From IMG/VR virus record IMGVR_UViG_3300020411_001722, positions 1-64,000 of that record: a stretch of 64,000 bases of DNA. One strand, 5' to 3'. This stretch comes from a virus. The notes under the pieces are model-generated. The model was not told where the DNA came from. It saw only the letters and a program-made list of their open reading frames with translations, and made no database searches. A program made the translations under genes and the position numbers. Of this stretch, positions 63,050 to 64,000 are shown one piece after another. Position 1 is the first letter of the stretch; each line of letters starts with the position of its first letter.

Positions 63050-64000
63050 GGCATTCGTATTTCCAAGATTAAAACCACTTGGAGCCTCATCAGATGGTTC
63101 CAGGAAAAGTATTGGTCGAAAATCCAGTTATCCAACTGAATCGATGGATTACTTAAAAATCGATATTTTCGATTCTAAGAAGAATAATCCATATAACTAT
63201 GTAGGTGCCAATGCTGGAACTGGGCGTTCTGCTGGTGTTGCTAAAGACTCGATATTTCTATATTTACCAGGTAATTTATCAGAACAATATACAACAAGAT
63301 ATAATCAACAAACAGCAATCGGTGCTGCTGGTGTTGCTGCTATCGGAAACATGGGTCAGGGAACTACTGAAGGAATTGGTGAAAAGATATCTGCTGCTGC
63401 TACTCAAGTTAAAACTAACCTTGCTGCACAAATTGCTGCTGATGCAGTAAACCTATCAAACCTAGGTAATACGAATTTAAGTCCTAATGATCTTGCTGCC
63501 TTAACTAAAAAGGCAATAATGAACCCATATGAGGAAACCACATTTCAGGGAACTGATTATAGAAATCATTCATTTGATTTCAAAATGGTACCAAAGAGTA
63601 TGGAAGACGTACAAACGATTAAGAATATTATTCATAAACTACGTATATCCATGCTACCTGGTAAAAACTCTACTGCTGGTATAAGTGATGGTCAATCACA
63701 AGACATTTTCACTCAACTTGAAGAAGGTGGTAGAGGTAGAGGAGATCGTTGGTTAACAATTCCAGATTTCTTCCATTTAAGTATTGTGAGATATAGAGGT
63801 TCGCAAGAAAGAGCTAATGAAGCAATGGATAGACCAGCAACATTAGGATATATCATGCAATTTCCAACAAAATGCGTTCTATCTGGAATGAACGTTAATC
63901 TAACTCCAGATGGTCAACTTTCTACTCTAAGAAATGGTGCCACTGGTGATAACGATGAGTATGATTATGGTCCTAATGCATATAACCTATCGTTGACATT
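63048..64000 (+). CDS. 48: Baseplate tail-tube cap protein (gp48-like), partial
   Basis: The frame is open from ATG at 63048 to the right edge, 317 codons, so the C-terminus is missing. The product starts MAFVFPRLKPLGASSDGSR, then MDYLKIDIFDSKKNN and DSIFLYLPGNLSEQYTTRYN, an Ala-rich helical region, and the tube-fold core YRNHSFDFKMVPKSMEDVQT, WLTIPDFFHLSIVRYRGSQE, MQFPTKCVLSGMNVNLTPDG. The F-x-F-x-M-x-P-K-S and P-T-x-C-V/x-L-x-G-M-x-V patterns are those of marine gp48-type proteins. It is the only plus-strand gene here, and it lacks a Shine-Dalgarno sequence. Confidence 0.8.
   Translation, partial: MAFVFPRLKPLGASSDGSRKSIGRKSSYPTESMDYLKIDIFDSKKNNPYNYVGANAGTGRSAGVAKDSIFLYLPGNLSEQYTTRYNQQTAIGAAGVAAIGNMGQGTTEGIGEKISAAATQVKTNLAAQIAADAVNLSNLGNTNLSPNDLAALTKKAIMNPYEETTFQGTDYRNHSFDFKMVPKSMEDVQTIKNIIHKLRISMLPGKNSTAGISDGQSQDIFTQLEEGGRGRGDRWLTIPDFFHLSIVRYRGSQERANEAMDRPATLGYIMQFPTKCVLSGMNVNLTPDGQLSTLRNGATGDNDEYDYGPNAYNLSLT

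Overview
This window is most simply read as part of the genome of a T4-like myovirus infecting marine cyanobacteria (a cyanomyovirus). Four lines of evidence point there. Clear T4-type baseplate, hub and head-completion proteins are present (gp25, gp6, gp26, gp27, gp5, gp4, and tube-fold proteins like gp54 and gp48). T4-type late promoters of the TATAAATA / CTAAATA kind lie 20-30 nt upstream of structural genes. Two proteins resemble cyanobacterial CP12 and CpeT, which are known auxiliary genes of cyanophages. The DNA is AT-rich and densely packed, with start and stop codons overlapping (ATGA, TAATG). Every gene but one is on the minus strand, so transcription runs from high to low coordinates. 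The exception is the gp48-like gene at the right edge, which runs out of the window.

Layout from right to left (transcription order). 63.0-54.2 kb: gp48-like (+), gp4, a conserved virion protein, gp54-like, gp26, gp51-like, two related tape-measure-like proteins (the second carries a T4-type lysozyme domain) and gp27. 54.2-52.9 kb: an auxiliary trio of CP12-like, prolyl-4-hydroxylase-like and CpeT-like genes. 52.9-48.7 kb: the gp5-type spike, small proteins and an HNH endonuclease. 48.7-38.1 kb: large virion and fibre proteins, ending in two very glycine-rich adhesin-like proteins. 38.1-29.8 kb: a dense cassette of a flavin-dependent halogenase, four related 2OG-Fe(II) oxygenases (PF13759 type), a JmjC/cupin-like oxygenase, another 2OG-like protein and two related proteins of uncertain family. 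29.8-26.6 kb: an orphan DNA methyltransferase, a structured RNA element with its own promoter, an SF2 helicase and another 2OG oxygenase. 26.6-19.8 kb: about 20 very small, mostly unidentified early-type genes, with sigma70-like promoters and intrinsic terminators between operons. 19.8-11.4 kb: NlpC/P60-like peptidase, an AbrB/MazE-like protein, a 1283-aa virion protein, a PAAR-like protein, a SET-domain protein, gp25 and gp6. 11.4 kb to the left edge: one uninterrupted frame of more than 3800 codons, a giant repeat-rich virion protein cut by the window.

The most interesting points are (1) the halogenase/oxygenase cassette directly downstream of the adhesin genes; (2) the 148-nt structured RNA at 28403-28550, whose predicted 5' end matches the spacing from a sigma70-like promoter and which contains mutually exclusive pairings; (3) nine 73-residue repeats in the giant protein, one copy of which, with its linker, also sits in a separate virion protein; (4) transfer of the lysozyme domain from gp5 to a tape-measure-like protein; and (5) the CATG overlap of two divergent start codons at gp4/gp48.
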